Shown one piece after another: positions 63,737 to 64,000 of a stretch of 64,000 nt of DNA. Made by a program: the position numbers and the translations under genes. Numbering within the stretch: position 1 is the first letter of the stretch; each line of letters opens with the position of its first letter. This DNA comes from Selaginella moellendorffii (lineage: Eukaryota > Streptophyta > Lycopodiopsida > Selaginellales > Selaginellaceae). Location of the stretch: NCBI RefSeq assembly GCF_000143415.4, contig NW_003314262.1, positions 3,158,519 to 3,222,518 of the forward strand. The letters run 5' to 3'. The notes beneath the pieces were generated by a model. It made no database searches. It was not told the DNA's origin and saw nothing but the letters and a program-made list of their open reading frames with translations.

Positions 63737-64000
63737 TTCTTTTCTTTCGTATGGTTTGGTTCTTCGTTCTAAATATCTTTAGCTTTCTTTTTCTCCAGGT
63801 GGATGCCAATACGATCAATGGATTTTTGAAGCCGGATCAACAAAACTTTCGTTTTCCAGGTGCTGAGAACTCAGCCCTGCCATGAACAAGTAAGCACGTA
63901 ATGCATAAACTCTACTAGTCTCTCTGTGGCTCGCTTCTCACATTCTACTTCTTTTCTACGTCTTGCCCAGGACTTCCAGCTAACAATCAACCCGACGAGA
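63737..64000 (+). other. 3' region of the acidic protein gene with exon-like pieces
   Basis: Splice-like signals occur: TTTTCCAG at 63853-63860, then GTGCTGAGAACTCAGCCCTG with a GTAAGC donor at 63891, then TTGCCCAG near 63964-63971, then GACTTCCAGCTAACAATCAA to the window edge. They may be 3' UTR exons or the start of another gene (an ATGAACAA lies just before the donor). Not decidable from this window. Confidence 0.3.

Overview
The window looks like nuclear DNA of a lycophyte, most likely Selaginella moellendorffii. This is an inference from plant-type genes with many very short introns (about 45-80 bases), close gene spacing, P-class PPR and NAC/trihelix genes, dirigent genes, and chromovirus and copia retroelements. 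One 100-N assembly gap lies at 20000-20099.

Layout. 1-6700 is repeat-rich: the chromodomain end of a Ty3/gypsy pol with its LTR, about 4 kb of T-rich sequence without genes, and a frameshifted gene. 6859-17883 is dense: a CENP-E-like kinesin-7 (-), an epsin (+), and a trihelix transcription factor (-). 18300-31000 is accessory: duplicated segments around the gap, two orphan exons of a cinnamoyl-CoA-reductase-like gene, a broken phytanoyl-CoA dioxygenase (PhyH) copy fused to a degraded copia element with very short LTRs, two near-identical dirigent genes, and a 1.28-kb terminal-inverted-repeat element resembling hAT.

31993-48703 is again dense: an intact PhyH gene (-) back to back with a MICOS-type twin-CX9C gene (+), about 2.7 kb of degraded sequence, PDAT (+), an aspartic protease (-), RPB9 (-), non-phosphorylating GAPDH (+), and the GT8 sphingolipid glucuronosyltransferase IPUT1/PGSIP6 (-). 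48750-49600 holds the most notable hidden feature. It is a cluster of five, possibly six, C/D-box snoRNA genes on the + strand behind a telo-box promoter, and several have 9-13 nt guides complementary to 18S or 25S rRNA. 51046-55648 has two convergent NAC genes (ATAF-like and CUC/NAM-like) with a possible small gene between them. 58500-64000 has a TLC-domain membrane protein (-), tRNA-Arg(CCG), an intronless 799-residue PPR protein (-), and a probable N-myristoylated acidic protein (+).

Functional threads are lipid metabolism (PDAT, IPUT1, TLC protein, PhyH), RNA biogenesis (snoRNAs, RPB9, PPR, tRNA) and mitochondria (MIC19-like protein, possibly PhyH, possibly the PPR). Exon boundaries were read by eye from GT/GC-AG sites and protein continuity. 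Family names come from remembered conserved motifs, not from searches.
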